In this document: positions 8,934-15,797 of the stretch, in pieces
Layout: every line of letters begins with the position of its first letter
Numbering within the stretch: the stretch's first letter is position 1
DNA from: JAWXCB01 sp034440455
Lineage (GTDB): Bacteria; Bacteroidota; Bacteroidia; Chitinophagales; CAIOSU01
Assembly: GCA_034440455.1 (NCBI GenBank)
Contig: JAWXCB010000061.1
Span: 24,498 to 88,497 of the forward strand
Direction: 5' to 3'
DNA length: 64,000 nucleotides
Position numbers and translations under genes: made by a program
The notes under the pieces: model-generated
The model's input: only the letters and a program-made list of their open reading frames with translations
Told to the model about the DNA's origin: nothing
Database searches by the model: none

Positions 8934-11771
8934 CTACATCTTATATGCCACGCCCACCGTGTAATACTGCCCGACTTTGAATGACTGCATGCGCTGGTCA
9001 TCAGCGCGGTTGAGTGAGCCATCATCGTTGGCATCTTGTAATAAGAGATATTGGGCATTGAGGATGTTCTGCACGCTGAAGCGCATATCGAAGTGCTTGC
9101 CGAAATTTTTGGTGATGGTGAAATCGAGCGTGTTGCGCGGCATCTCCCACACTTCGGGAATGCCGGGCACGCCAACAATCACGATGCGCGGACCAATGAC
9201 GTTGTAGAGCAGGTTTGCGGAAAGACCGATGGAATCATTCTGGTAATATAGCCCCGTGTTCACCACGTAGGGCGACTGTCCCATCATGGGGCGCTCGTTG
9301 TCGTCAGCGCTCGCTTCGGCTGAAAGCTCAACGGTACTCTTTATCCATGCGCCATTGGCAACGATACCGAGGTCGCGGATGAATTTTATGTTGGGCAGCA
9401 GCCGTGCAAACGTCTTGCGGATTTCCACTTCGATGCCGAAGCTGGTGGCAGCGTAGGCGTTGCCCCACGTGAAGCTGCGCGTGCCGCCTGAGCCGACACC
9501 GGGCATAAAGAATTTTTCAATCGGGTCTTTGAAGCGCTTGTAGAATGCGCCCACGCTGATGATTTCAGCAGTGGTTGGATAAAATTCCCAGCGCACATCG
9601 GCATTATGCACCTGCGCGATTTTCAAGTTGCTGTTGCCCTGGTTGATGGCGTTGAAGTTGAAATCATAGAAATAAAACGGGGCAATCTCGCGGAACTCGG
9701 GGCGGTTCACCGTTTTGCCGTAGGCTCCGCGCAGCAACATTCTTTCGTTGATGTTGAACGCCACATTCACCGAAGGCAGCACGCTCACGATGTCGTTGTT
9801 CACGGCAATCGGCTCACCCGTGATTTCATAGCTGTTAAGTTTTTGCGTGTTGTGCTCAATGCGCACGCCACCGGTGATGTTGAATTTCCAGAGTGGCAGC
9901 ATCACCATGCCGTAGTAAGCGCGAAGAAAATTCGAGGCGTTGTAAGAATCAGAGCCTTTGGTGTCTTCATCAATCTTCAAGCCGGTGACGCTATTGATGT
10001 TTTCGGGCGAAAAAATTGTTTCAACCGGTTGCAGCGCGATGTCATAGTCGAAGCTGGCATAATTGCCCATTGCGTAGCCGATGTTGCGCACGGAAAATTC
10101 GCGGTTCTTCTTTTCGATATACGAACCAACTTTGATTCCCGGAACGAACTTCGCATGCTTCTTTGATTGAAAACGCTGCTCAAGATTGAACGCGCCCATG
10201 ATGAGGTCTTCATCGGTGTTGAAATACAATCTGCCGAGATAGAATGGTTGAGCGCTGAACGGCACGTAAGCTGTGTAAGGTTCATCAGCGGAGGCGGCAA
10301 CGTCTTTTGTATAACGCGCCCTGCGCCAATCGGGGTCTTCACTTTTACCCAAGCCGTAGCCCATTGTCCAGTCGAATTTTGTTTTTGTGTTTTCAAACTC
10401 ATGGTTGCCACCCAACTGACCTGAGTAAATCGTGCGCTGCTTATAGCGATAGGAATATTCTTTTCGCAATGTGCCTTCTTCAAAATTTCGTCCGTTGCGC
10501 AGCGTGGTTTCGTTGATGCCATCCTGGCTGAAAATATTTTTCAGTTCGATTTTGTGATTGCCTTCTTTGCCGAGTGAGAATGCGTTGTTCTGCAACACGC
10601 CAATCTTTGCGCGTCTTGCGAAAATATCATCGTAATAGTTGAACACGGTGTCGCTGGTTCCGGTAACGACATCATAGGTGTTGAAGTCAAGGCGATTGGA
10701 TTGTGCGAATGCGCTTGTGTTCGTGTAGCTGATGGAAGTGATGTTGCCGAATTTGAGTTTGGGTAATGTCTTCACGCCATTCAATGTGACGTTGGCGCGT
10801 TGGTCAGGCATTGCGTTGTTTGTTTCATAGCCCCAGTTGTTTTTCAATGAACGACCGAGCGCATCAAGCGAAGAAGTATCCTCAGTGGGAACATCGCGCA
10901 CATTGTCGGGAAAGCCATCAGGCAAAGCGCGTAAACCGTTATCATATCCGAGCCAATCGGCCTTCGAGCCGGGATTCATGCTGAAATCCCTAAATGTCGT
11001 TCCCTGCCGGAAAGAAGTTTGATAGCTGAGTTGCACGCCTGATTTTTCAGGAATATTTTTCGTGAAAATTTTCACCGTACCGCCTGCAAACTCACCGGGC
11101 AAATCGGGCGAAGGAGATTTGTAAACCATGAAACGGTCAATCATCGAACTGGGAACAAAGTCAAAGGAGAAGGCTTTCACATCCGATTCAACACTCGGGG
11201 CAAAGGCATTATTTAAAAGAACCGCATTGTAGCGCTCAGTTAATCCGCGCACCACAACGAAGCGGTTTTCAATTACCGTAACTCCGGGAATTCGCCTTGC
11301 CACATCGGCTGCGTCCCTATCCTGCGATTTGGCAATTTGGGCAGCGGAAACTGCGGTAACTACCATGTCGGCTTTTTTTGTTTCAAGTAAAACAGCGCTC
11401 TCGGTATTTTTTACCCGCGAAGATTTCACCACCACTTCGTTCAACTGCAGCCCGTCATCTGTTTCCATGGAAATATTCACGATGGCGGTTTTTCCCATTT
11501 CCACTTTTACATCTTCAATCTCAATCGTCTTGTAGGAGATGTAGCGCACCTGCAATTTGTAGATGCCGGGTTCTACATTGGGAATTTCAAAATTGCCAAA
11601 CACATCGGTTGCCGAGCCTTTTGATGTGCCGGTAATCAGTACAGAAGCGCCAATAAGGTCTTCGCCATTTTTTTTATCAAGAATTTTCCCGGAGATTTTG
11701 CCTGTTTGGGCGGCAAGTTGAAATGCTGATAATAAGACTATCGCTGCAAGGAAGAAACTAAGTTTCATCAT
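8934..11771 (-). CDS. TonB-dependent outer-membrane receptor with carboxypeptidase-regulatory-like N-domain
   Basis: 945 residues. The signal peptide ends near AAQTGK (~22). A carboxypeptidase-regulatory-like domain follows (~25-110), then a plug (~130-235) with VVVRGLTERYNAVLLNN and FAGGTVKIFTK, then a barrel ending VGVAYKM. Two adjacent ATG codons (11771 and 11768) are possible starts. No SusD-like lipoprotein follows; instead the next gene on the strand is the T9SS-exported beta-helix protein. That arrangement suggests the two form one uptake unit in which the surface protein captures ligand for the receptor, which is inference. Upstream, TACCTTCG (11789-11796) is a one-mismatch -7 box. 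Family call is secure; substrate unknown. Confidence 0.85.
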   Translation of the reverse strand: MMKLSFFLAAIVLLSAFQLAAQTGKISGKILDKKNGEDLIGASVLITGTSKGSATDVFGNFEIPNVEPGIYKLQVRYISYKTIEIEDVKVEMGKTAIVNISMETDDGLQLNEVVVKSSRVKNTESAVLLETKKADMVVTAVSAAQIAKSQDRDAADVARRIPGVTVIENRFVVVRGLTERYNAVLLNNAFAPSVESDVKAFSFDFVPSSMIDRFMVYKSPSPDLPGEFAGGTVKIFTKNIPEKSGVQLSYQTSFRQGTTFRDFSMNPGSKADWLGYDNGLRALPDGFPDNVRDVPTEDTSSLDALGRSLKNNWGYETNNAMPDQRANVTLNGVKTLPKLKFGNITSISYTNTSAFAQSNRLDFNTYDVVTGTSDTVFNYYDDIFARRAKIGVLQNNAFSLGKEGNHKIELKNIFSQDGINETTLRNGRNFEEGTLRKEYSYRYKQRTIYSGQLGGNHEFENTKTKFDWTMGYGLGKSEDPDWRRARYTKDVAASADEPYTAYVPFSAQPFYLGRLYFNTDEDLIMGAFNLEQRFQSKKHAKFVPGIKVGSYIEKKNREFSVRNIGYAMGNYASFDYDIALQPVETIFSPENINSVTGLKIDEDTKGSDSYNASNFLRAYYGMVMLPLWKFNITGGVRIEHNTQKLNSYEITGEPIAVNNDIVSVLPSVNVAFNINERMLLRGAYGKTVNRPEFREIAPFYFYDFNFNAINQGNSNLKIAQVHNADVRWEFYPTTAEIISVGAFYKRFKDPIEKFFMPGVGSGGTRSFTWGNAYAATSFGIEVEIRKTFARLLPNIKFIRDLGIVANGAWIKSTVELSAEASADDNERPMMGQSPYVVNTGLYYQNDSIGLSANLLYNVIGPRIVIVGVPGIPEVWEMPRNTLDFTITKNFGKHFDMRFSVQNILNAQYLLLQDANDDGSLNRADDQRMQSFKVGQYYTVGVAYKM

Positions 11772-11869
11772 AAAAGATTTAATGAAACGAAGGTAGAGAG
11801 GAGGGGTTGCTGTGGTTTTAAGCGGATGTTACCATTTCTTTAAATTTCAGCACAAACCTGTCTAATAAT

Positions 11870-11905
11870 GAAATAGTTATTTCCTGTTTGGAAACAGCCT
11901 ATTTC
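11870..11905. terminator. Nested hairpin between the receptor and the 66-residue ORF
   Basis: CTGTTT-GG-AAACAG (11884-11897) is enclosed by a second arm pair, GAAATA and TATTTC. It lies 20-60 bases after the stop of the small minus-strand gene, so it may terminate that transcript, but the following T run is weak on the minus strand. A regulatory role upstream of the receptor is the alternative. Confidence 0.35.
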
Positions 11906-11926
11906 TTTTGAGGTAGCTTTCGCCAG

Positions 11927-12127
11927 TTATAGCGTTACATGCTCATCGCGGTTGATGGTGTTATAGTTGTTCTCATTTTCGCCATAGTCCACGCGCATCG
12001 AGCGTTTCGTGTAAGCCAGCACAGCGCGGTAATGCCTGATGGTGTCCTGTAATTCGGTGATTTGCGACTGTAACTTGATTATCTTGTCTTCGAGATAACC
12101 CATTACGTTAGTGGTATTGTCATCCAT
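11927..12127 (-). CDS. Small coiled-coil hypothetical protein
   Basis: 66 residues starting at ATG. I do not recognise a family. Residues ~12-40 (LEDKIIKLQSQITELQDTI) have the heptad pattern of a coiled coil, followed by a basic patch (AYTKRSMR) and an acidic, Asn-rich tail. It stands alone between the start of a TonB-dependent receptor and a nitrilase-family gene, with about 150 and 250 bases of noncoding DNA on either side. It has no signal peptide or membrane segment, so it should be cytoplasmic. It could be a small structural or adaptor protein, or a chance reading frame. Confidence 0.4.
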   Translation of the reverse strand: MDDNTTNVMGYLEDKIIKLQSQITELQDTIRHYRAVLAYTKRSMRVDYGENENNYNTINRDEHVTL

Positions 12128-12214
12128 AGATTTGGTTTAAAAATGAAAAATTACCTTCTCATTTAAAAAAGGCAGAATAACACCATTTAGACTTTAAAAC
12201 TTGCTCACACAAAA

Positions 12215-12270
12215 GCCTCACCCCTTCGGTTGCCAAAAGCTTTCCGCAGGCTATGCCGCCCCCTCTCCTC
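12215..12270. repeat. Relic of a CCTCACCC/CCCTCTCC-type dispersed repeat
   Basis: GCCTCACCCC (12215-12224) and CCCCCTCTCC (12259-12268) recall the two halves of a palindromic repeat also seen inside uvrA (24773-24823) and, as its CTCCCCT/AGGGGAG hairpin, at 61588-61606. The rest of the 12128-12381 gap shows no gene. Confidence 0.3.
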
Positions 12271-12381
12271 GTCCGTTCCGGCACGGGCGAAAAAAGAAGT
12301 CCGGGCGCACTGGTTTTCAAAGAAAAATTCTTGAGCCATTTTCAATGACTAAATGGTAAAACGACTGATTAGGCGAAGTAA

Positions 12382-13230
12382 TTAAGCTTTAATTTGAAAA
12401 TTATCCGCATCACGCAGAAACGGCATTTTCTCGCGCACCTGATGTAAGCGCTCTTTGCTTAATGAAAAAGTTTTGGCGAACGCAGCATCCGCTTGTGTGA
12501 AAATTATTTCACCCAGCGGGTCAATCAGGGCGCTGTCACCTGAGTGGTAAATATTATTACCATCGTTACTGATACGATTCACGCCCACGACATAACTCTG
12601 GTTTTCAATCGCCCGCGCTTGCAGTAAATGCTTCCAGGCAAAGTTTCTGCGCTCGGGCCAATTCGCAACGAACAACAGTAAATCATACTGTAAGTCCACT
12701 GTCCACTGTCCACTGTCCACCGATTTCTCATCATTCCGTTGTTTGTCGTCTGTCGTCTGTTGACTATTCCTGCACCACACCGGAAACCGCAAATCATAAC
12801 ACACTAATGGGCAGATGTTCCATCCGTTCAGCGAAACAATGATTCTCTTATTTCCTGCGGAATAATTCTTGTGCTCATCACCTAATCCGAAGAGGTGACG
12901 CTTGTCATAGTATTCATGCGTACCATCAGGACGCATCCAAATCAAGCGATTGAAATATTTATCTTCTTCCCGAATGATGAGGCTGCCGGTAATTACTGCA
13001 TTCGTTTCATTGGCAAGGCGTTGCATCCATTGTATTACTCGTCCGTTCATCTCTTCAGCAAGCGTTTCAGTATTCATACTGAATCCGGTAGTGAACATTT
13101 CAGGAAGAATAATTAAATCGGTGGATTGCTTGAATGATTGAATAATGCTTGCGAAATGTCGCAGGTTTTCCTCTGCATTTTCCCAATGCAGCGCAGATTG
13201 AATGAGGGTAATTTTTAAATCTTGCATCAT
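12382..13230 (-). CDS. Carbon-nitrogen hydrolase, omega-amidase (YafV/Nit2 type)
   Basis: 282 residues from the ATG at 13230. The longer frame to 13311 is rejected because it translates a palindromic intergenic repeat. The nitrilase triad is visible: Glu44 (LPEMFTTGF), Lys110 (YYDKRHLF) and Cys144 (LVCYDLRFPVW). LFVANWPERR and YVVGVNR are typical of omega-amidases, which hydrolyse alpha-ketoglutaramate or alpha-ketosuccinamate. The enzyme is encoded next to a transaminase of the methionine/glutamine type, which produces such keto-amides, so a transaminase/omega-amidase couple is likely. Residues ~156-181 are an extra segment (rich in Asp, Gln, Lys, Ser) encoded by two arrays of heptamer repeats and absent from the usual family sequence between the Cys motif and YDLLLFVANW. 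Confidence 0.8.
   Translation of the reverse strand: MMQDLKITLIQSALHWENAEENLRHFASIIQSFKQSTDLIILPEMFTTGFSMNTETLAEEMNGRVIQWMQRLANETNAVITGSLIIREEDKYFNRLIWMRPDGTHEYYDKRHLFGLGDEHKNYSAGNKRIIVSLNGWNICPLVCYDLRFPVWCRNSQQTTDDKQRNDEKSVDSGQWTVDLQYDLLLFVANWPERRNFAWKHLLQARAIENQSYVVGVNRISNDGNNIYHSGDSALIDPLGEIIFTQADAAFAKTFSLSKERLHQVREKMPFLRDADNFQIKA
12694..12764. repeat. Two heptamer arrays inside the omega-amidase gene
   Basis: GTCCACT is repeated 3.9 times at 12694-12720, and TGTCGTC twice followed by the variant TGTTGAC at 12744-12764. Both have a 7-base period. They encode the extra 25-residue segment of the enzyme without breaking the frame. Arrays with the same period occur in dnaX and near 62488. Confidence 0.75.
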
Positions 13231-13233
13231 GTT

Positions 13234-13324
13234 TGTCATGCCGGACTCGTTCCGGCATCCCCTGATTTTTGCAAGCAATTTAGTAACTCTTTCAGGGGGA
13301 TCGCGGAACAAGTCCGCGATGACA
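13234..13324. repeat. REP-like paired palindromes, copy 1
   Basis: The element starts TGTCAT and ends ATGACA. It contains the palindrome TGCCGGACTCGTTCCGGCA, then ATCCCCTG, a spacer, CAGGGGGATC, and a second palindrome CGCGGAACAAGTCCGCG. The same architecture recurs at 33142-33217 and 63342-63417. It separates the aminotransferase and omega-amidase genes, and its end abuts the aminotransferase stop codon. Confidence 0.75.
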
Positions 13325-13327
13325 CGA

Positions 13328-14479
13328 TTATATCTTGCATAGCAGTTCGCCTGCTTTTCTCAGCGTGTCATCTTCTTTCGCAAAACAAAAACGCAACACT
13401 TTTTGGTCGCGCTTGTCGGGGTAAAACACTGAAATCGGAATGGAAGCTACGCCAATTTCTTTTGTCCAGCGCACCGCAAGCTCGGTATCGGCTTCATCGG
13501 TAATGTTGTGGTAATCGAGCAGTTGGAAGTACGTGCCATCAGCAGGCTTTACCATGAAGCGCGAATCTTTCAGATAGCTGATAAACAGGTCGCGCTTCTT
13601 TTTGTAAAAATCATGGAGTTGTAAATATTCGTCTTTGTATTGCATGAAATCAGCGAGCGCCATTTGCAACGGGCGGTTCACGCTGAATACTTCAAACTGA
13701 TGCACTTTACGAAACTCCTCCATCAAATAATTGGGTGCAAGCACATAACCCAACTTCCAGCCGGTGACATGATATGTTTTGCCGAAGGAAAACACCACGA
13801 AGCTGCGTTCCGCCAATTCGGGATAATGCAACACGCTTTCATGACGATGGTCGAAAATAATATGCTCATACACCTCATCGCTGATGATGGCGATGTTCGT
13901 ACCACGCACGATGTGTTGCAGTTGCTGCAAATCTTCCGCTGAAAGCACAGTGCCTGTGGGATTTTGAGGCGAGTTGACAATGAGCAGCCGTGTTTTTTCT
14001 GAAATATTTTTCCGCACTTCCTCCCAATCAATACGGAAGTCAGGCGCAGCCATGTTGATGAACAAGCTTTTGCCGCCACATAACTCAACCGCAGGCGCGT
14101 AGGAGTCATAAGCTGGCGCAAACAAAATCACTTCATCGCCCGGATGCACCAGCGCGGTGATGGCGACATAGATTGCCTGCGTACCTCCGGCTGTGATATT
14201 GATTTCCTTCTCAGGGTCATAAGTTCTGTTGTAGAGCGCCTGCGTTTTTTCGGCAATGCGCTCGCGCAGTTGAATAATGCCCTGCATGGGAGCGTATTGA
14301 TTGTCGCCCCGCTTCATGTAATGATGCACGAGTTCAATGAGTTTGGGCGAACAAATAAAATCAGGAAAGCCTTGTGAAAGATTAATCGCCCCATACTCCG
14401 TTGCCAGTGCGCTCATCTTGGTGAAGATGGTGGTGGTAGTATGAGGGAGTTTGGATTTAAGTTGAAGTTGGCGAGTCAC
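13328..14479 (-). CDS. PLP-dependent aminotransferase, methionine/glutamine transaminase type (YbdL-like)
   Basis: 383 residues, class I/II fold. It starts at GTG 14479. Key residues are visible: NLSQGFPDF (33-41), the Asn-Pro-Thr-Gly motif (173-176), DEVYEH (201-206) and SFGKTYHVTGWK, in which Lys234 should hold PLP. These match the YbdL/kynurenine aminotransferase group, which transaminates methionine, glutamine or aromatic amino acids. The omega-amidase gene 97 bases downstream supports a glutamine- or methionine-linked transamination cycle. The gene follows a DUF433/DUF5615 module, and beyond that module lies a short divergent copy of this gene's own 5' end (15091-15184). This copy of the gene may therefore have arrived together with the module. 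Confidence 0.85.
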   Translation of the reverse strand: MTRQLQLKSKLPHTTTTIFTKMSALATEYGAINLSQGFPDFICSPKLIELVHHYMKRGDNQYAPMQGIIQLRERIAEKTQALYNRTYDPEKEINITAGGTQAIYVAITALVHPGDEVILFAPAYDSYAPAVELCGGKSLFINMAAPDFRIDWEEVRKNISEKTRLLIVNSPQNPTGTVLSAEDLQQLQHIVRGTNIAIISDEVYEHIIFDHRHESVLHYPELAERSFVVFSFGKTYHVTGWKLGYVLAPNYLMEEFRKVHQFEVFSVNRPLQMALADFMQYKDEYLQLHDFYKKKRDLFISYLKDSRFMVKPADGTYFQLLDYHNITDEADTELAVRWTKEIGVASIPISVFYPDKRDQKVLRFCFAKEDDTLRKAGELLCKI

Positions 14480-14496
14480 GGGTTGGCGGGTCTTAA

Positions 14497-14832
14497 TTAA
14501 TAGATTTCCAACACCCCATATTCTTTAGAGCGAATTATCGTTTCGATTTGTTCTTTATCGCAGTTAAGAACATCTGCAATGAAACGGGTAGTTTGATTGC
14601 CGGTTCTAATCATGATTATCTTGGGTGGAAATCCTTTAGCAGAGAGTAGGTAAAAAAAATCCTCGTCATTGGTTACGATGGAATAATTGTTTTTCTTCGC
14701 CCAGTTCCAGATTTCAATATCCTTTGCGGGAATAGGAAGTTCTGTTTGTATAACATGTATCGCATCAGGAAAAGAAAGCTGAATCAACTTCACAAGACGC
14801 CATGAAAGATTAGCGTCAACGAGCAATTTCAT
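14497..14832 (-). CDS. DUF5615 family PIN-like toxin candidate
   Basis: 111 residues. MKLLVDANLSWRLV (Asp6), TNDEDFFYL and the acidic residues between them are the PIN-like features of the DUF5615 family, usually found downstream of DUF433 proteins. By analogy with VapC-type PIN proteins it could be a ribonuclease; that is inference. Its ATG overlaps the DUF433 stop codon by 4 bases, so translation is probably coupled. It lies 17 bases upstream of the aminotransferase start, so the module reads straight into that gene. Confidence 0.75.
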   Translation of the reverse strand: MKLLVDANLSWRLVKLIQLSFPDAIHVIQTELPIPAKDIEIWNWAKKNNYSIVTNDEDFFYLLSAKGFPPKIIMIRTGNQTTRFIADVLNCDKEQIETIIRSKEYGVLEIY

Positions 14833-15059
14833 CTGGCAGTGATGATTTTAGAAATATTTTCACGATGGGCGGCAAACGCCAGCGCTGCGCGGATTTGCTT
14901 TACGTTCAACTCAGGAAAATCCTGCAAGATTTCATCCATGCTCATCCCTGATGCAAGCCATTGTAAAATATCGGCAACTGCAATGCGCGTTCCTTTGATG
15001 CACGGTTTGCCGAAACGAATGTCAGGCGAGATACTGATATATTGTTCGTAGCTACTCAT
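14829..15059 (-). CDS. DUF433 family protein, putative antitoxin
   Basis: 76 residues from ATG 15059. A longer frame to 15116 is rejected because its start would fall in a remnant of the aminotransferase gene. The sequence DIRFGKPCIKGTRIAVADILQWLASGMSMDEILQDFP is characteristic of DUF433, a small winged-helix-like family paired with DUF5615 proteins in presumed toxin-antitoxin modules. The typical second half (LNVKQIRAALAFAA) is present. It is first in the pair and overlaps the DUF5615 gene by 4 bases. Autoregulation through the helix-turn-helix is expected from the family but no operator is evident. Confidence 0.75.
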   Translation of the reverse strand: MSSYEQYISISPDIRFGKPCIKGTRIAVADILQWLASGMSMDEILQDFPELNVKQIRAALAFAAHRENISKIITAR

Positions 15060-15090
15060 GTGAAATATCTGTGTTGAAATTAGTTGAATT

Positions 15091-15184
15091 TCATACGGGA
15101 AGCAAACCAAACTCATTTGTCAGCACACTCATCTTGGTGAAAATGGTGGTGGGTGTGCGGGATTTTAGAGTTAAGTTGAGGCAT
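15091..15184 (-). pseudogene. Remnant of the 5' end of a second aminotransferase allele
   Basis: Read on the minus strand from ATG 15184, the sequence gives MPQLNSKIPHT and, after a 2-base deletion, TTIFTKMSVLTNEFG before a stop at 15091. This matches residues 4-30 of the intact aminotransferase (QLQLKSKLPH, TTIFTKMSALATEYG). Many of the base differences are synonymous (for example CCT/CCG, CAT/CAC, ATC/ATT, AGC/AGT), so it is a diverged homologous allele rather than a recent copy. The DUF433/DUF5615 module lies exactly between this stub and the complete gene. Confidence 0.75.
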
Positions 15185-15642
15185 CAGATGAAATCTCCTT
15201 TTTTGGTCACGCCACCCAGCAAACCTCTTTCTATTTTGTGGGCAGTATCAACTTTAATCACCTCATGTATTACTTTGAATATCTTTTTTGCTTCCTGTTT
15301 TAAATCCACGTCTAATAATCCCACACTTACCCCACTTAATAGTATTAGATTGATTGAATAAATTCTCACTCCCCCGTCCGGTAAGTTTAGGAATGTTTCA
15401 AAAAATTCCAACGCCTTTGAACCATGAAAGCTGATGGACATTTGGGGCGTAATTAGTATCTTTTTATGCAGATTAATAAGCAATTGTTTTCTGCGCCTAA
15501 ACATTTGAACCCCATGCCAAGTGATACCTAATAAAGCAAAGGAGCAAATTGCAATTACGACCTCTTCCGAAGCTCCATTTTCAAAAGCGATGTACACAAA
15601 ACAACTGACGATTAGAAAGTCTTGAAACACCTTGTAAATCAA
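15184..15642 (-). CDS. Hypothetical protein with two N-terminal membrane segments
   Basis: 152 residues; no family recognised. Two hydrophobic stretches lie at ~5-22 and ~28-46, followed by a basic stop (FRRRKQLL). A soluble part of about 100 residues follows, with a hydrophobic strand near 95-110 (IYSINLILLSGVSVGLL) and a charged C-terminus. Its stop codon shares a base with the ATG of the aminotransferase remnant. It may have been the gene originally upstream of the resident aminotransferase allele. It lies in the DNA that borders the toxin-antitoxin insertion. The gap of 155 bases up to the guanylyltransferase gene shows nothing clear. Confidence 0.5.
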   Translation of the reverse strand: MIYKVFQDFLIVSCFVYIAFENGASEEVVIAICSFALLGITWHGVQMFRRRKQLLINLHKKILITPQMSISFHGSKALEFFETFLNLPDGGVRIYSINLILLSGVSVGLLDVDLKQEAKKIFKVIHEVIKVDTAHKIERGLLGGVTKKGDFI

Positions 15643-15797
15643 ACTGGTGATTTTCTCCTTAATGAAGAATACTTTCTGAAGATGATTCGATTAAGAACCT
15701 GTTAGGAAATAGGTAATTTGATAAAAGCCGCTCTGTAAGAAAAATTGCAACTGCAATTATGAAAGTGAACATGGCTATTCGAATTGCAAGCTATCTA

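Noticed and set aside
9606..10166. 186-codon ORF on the plus strand inside the second receptor gene
   Set aside because: It is antisense to a well-supported receptor, in which His/Val-rich translation is a shadow of the receptor's codons.
13231..13311. N-terminal extension of the omega-amidase to 13311
   Set aside because: The extra residues translate a REP-like palindromic element; the family begins at the ATG at 13230.
15060..15116. N-terminal extension of the DUF433 gene to 15116
   Set aside because: Its codons overlap the aminotransferase remnant and the extra residues are not DUF433-like.
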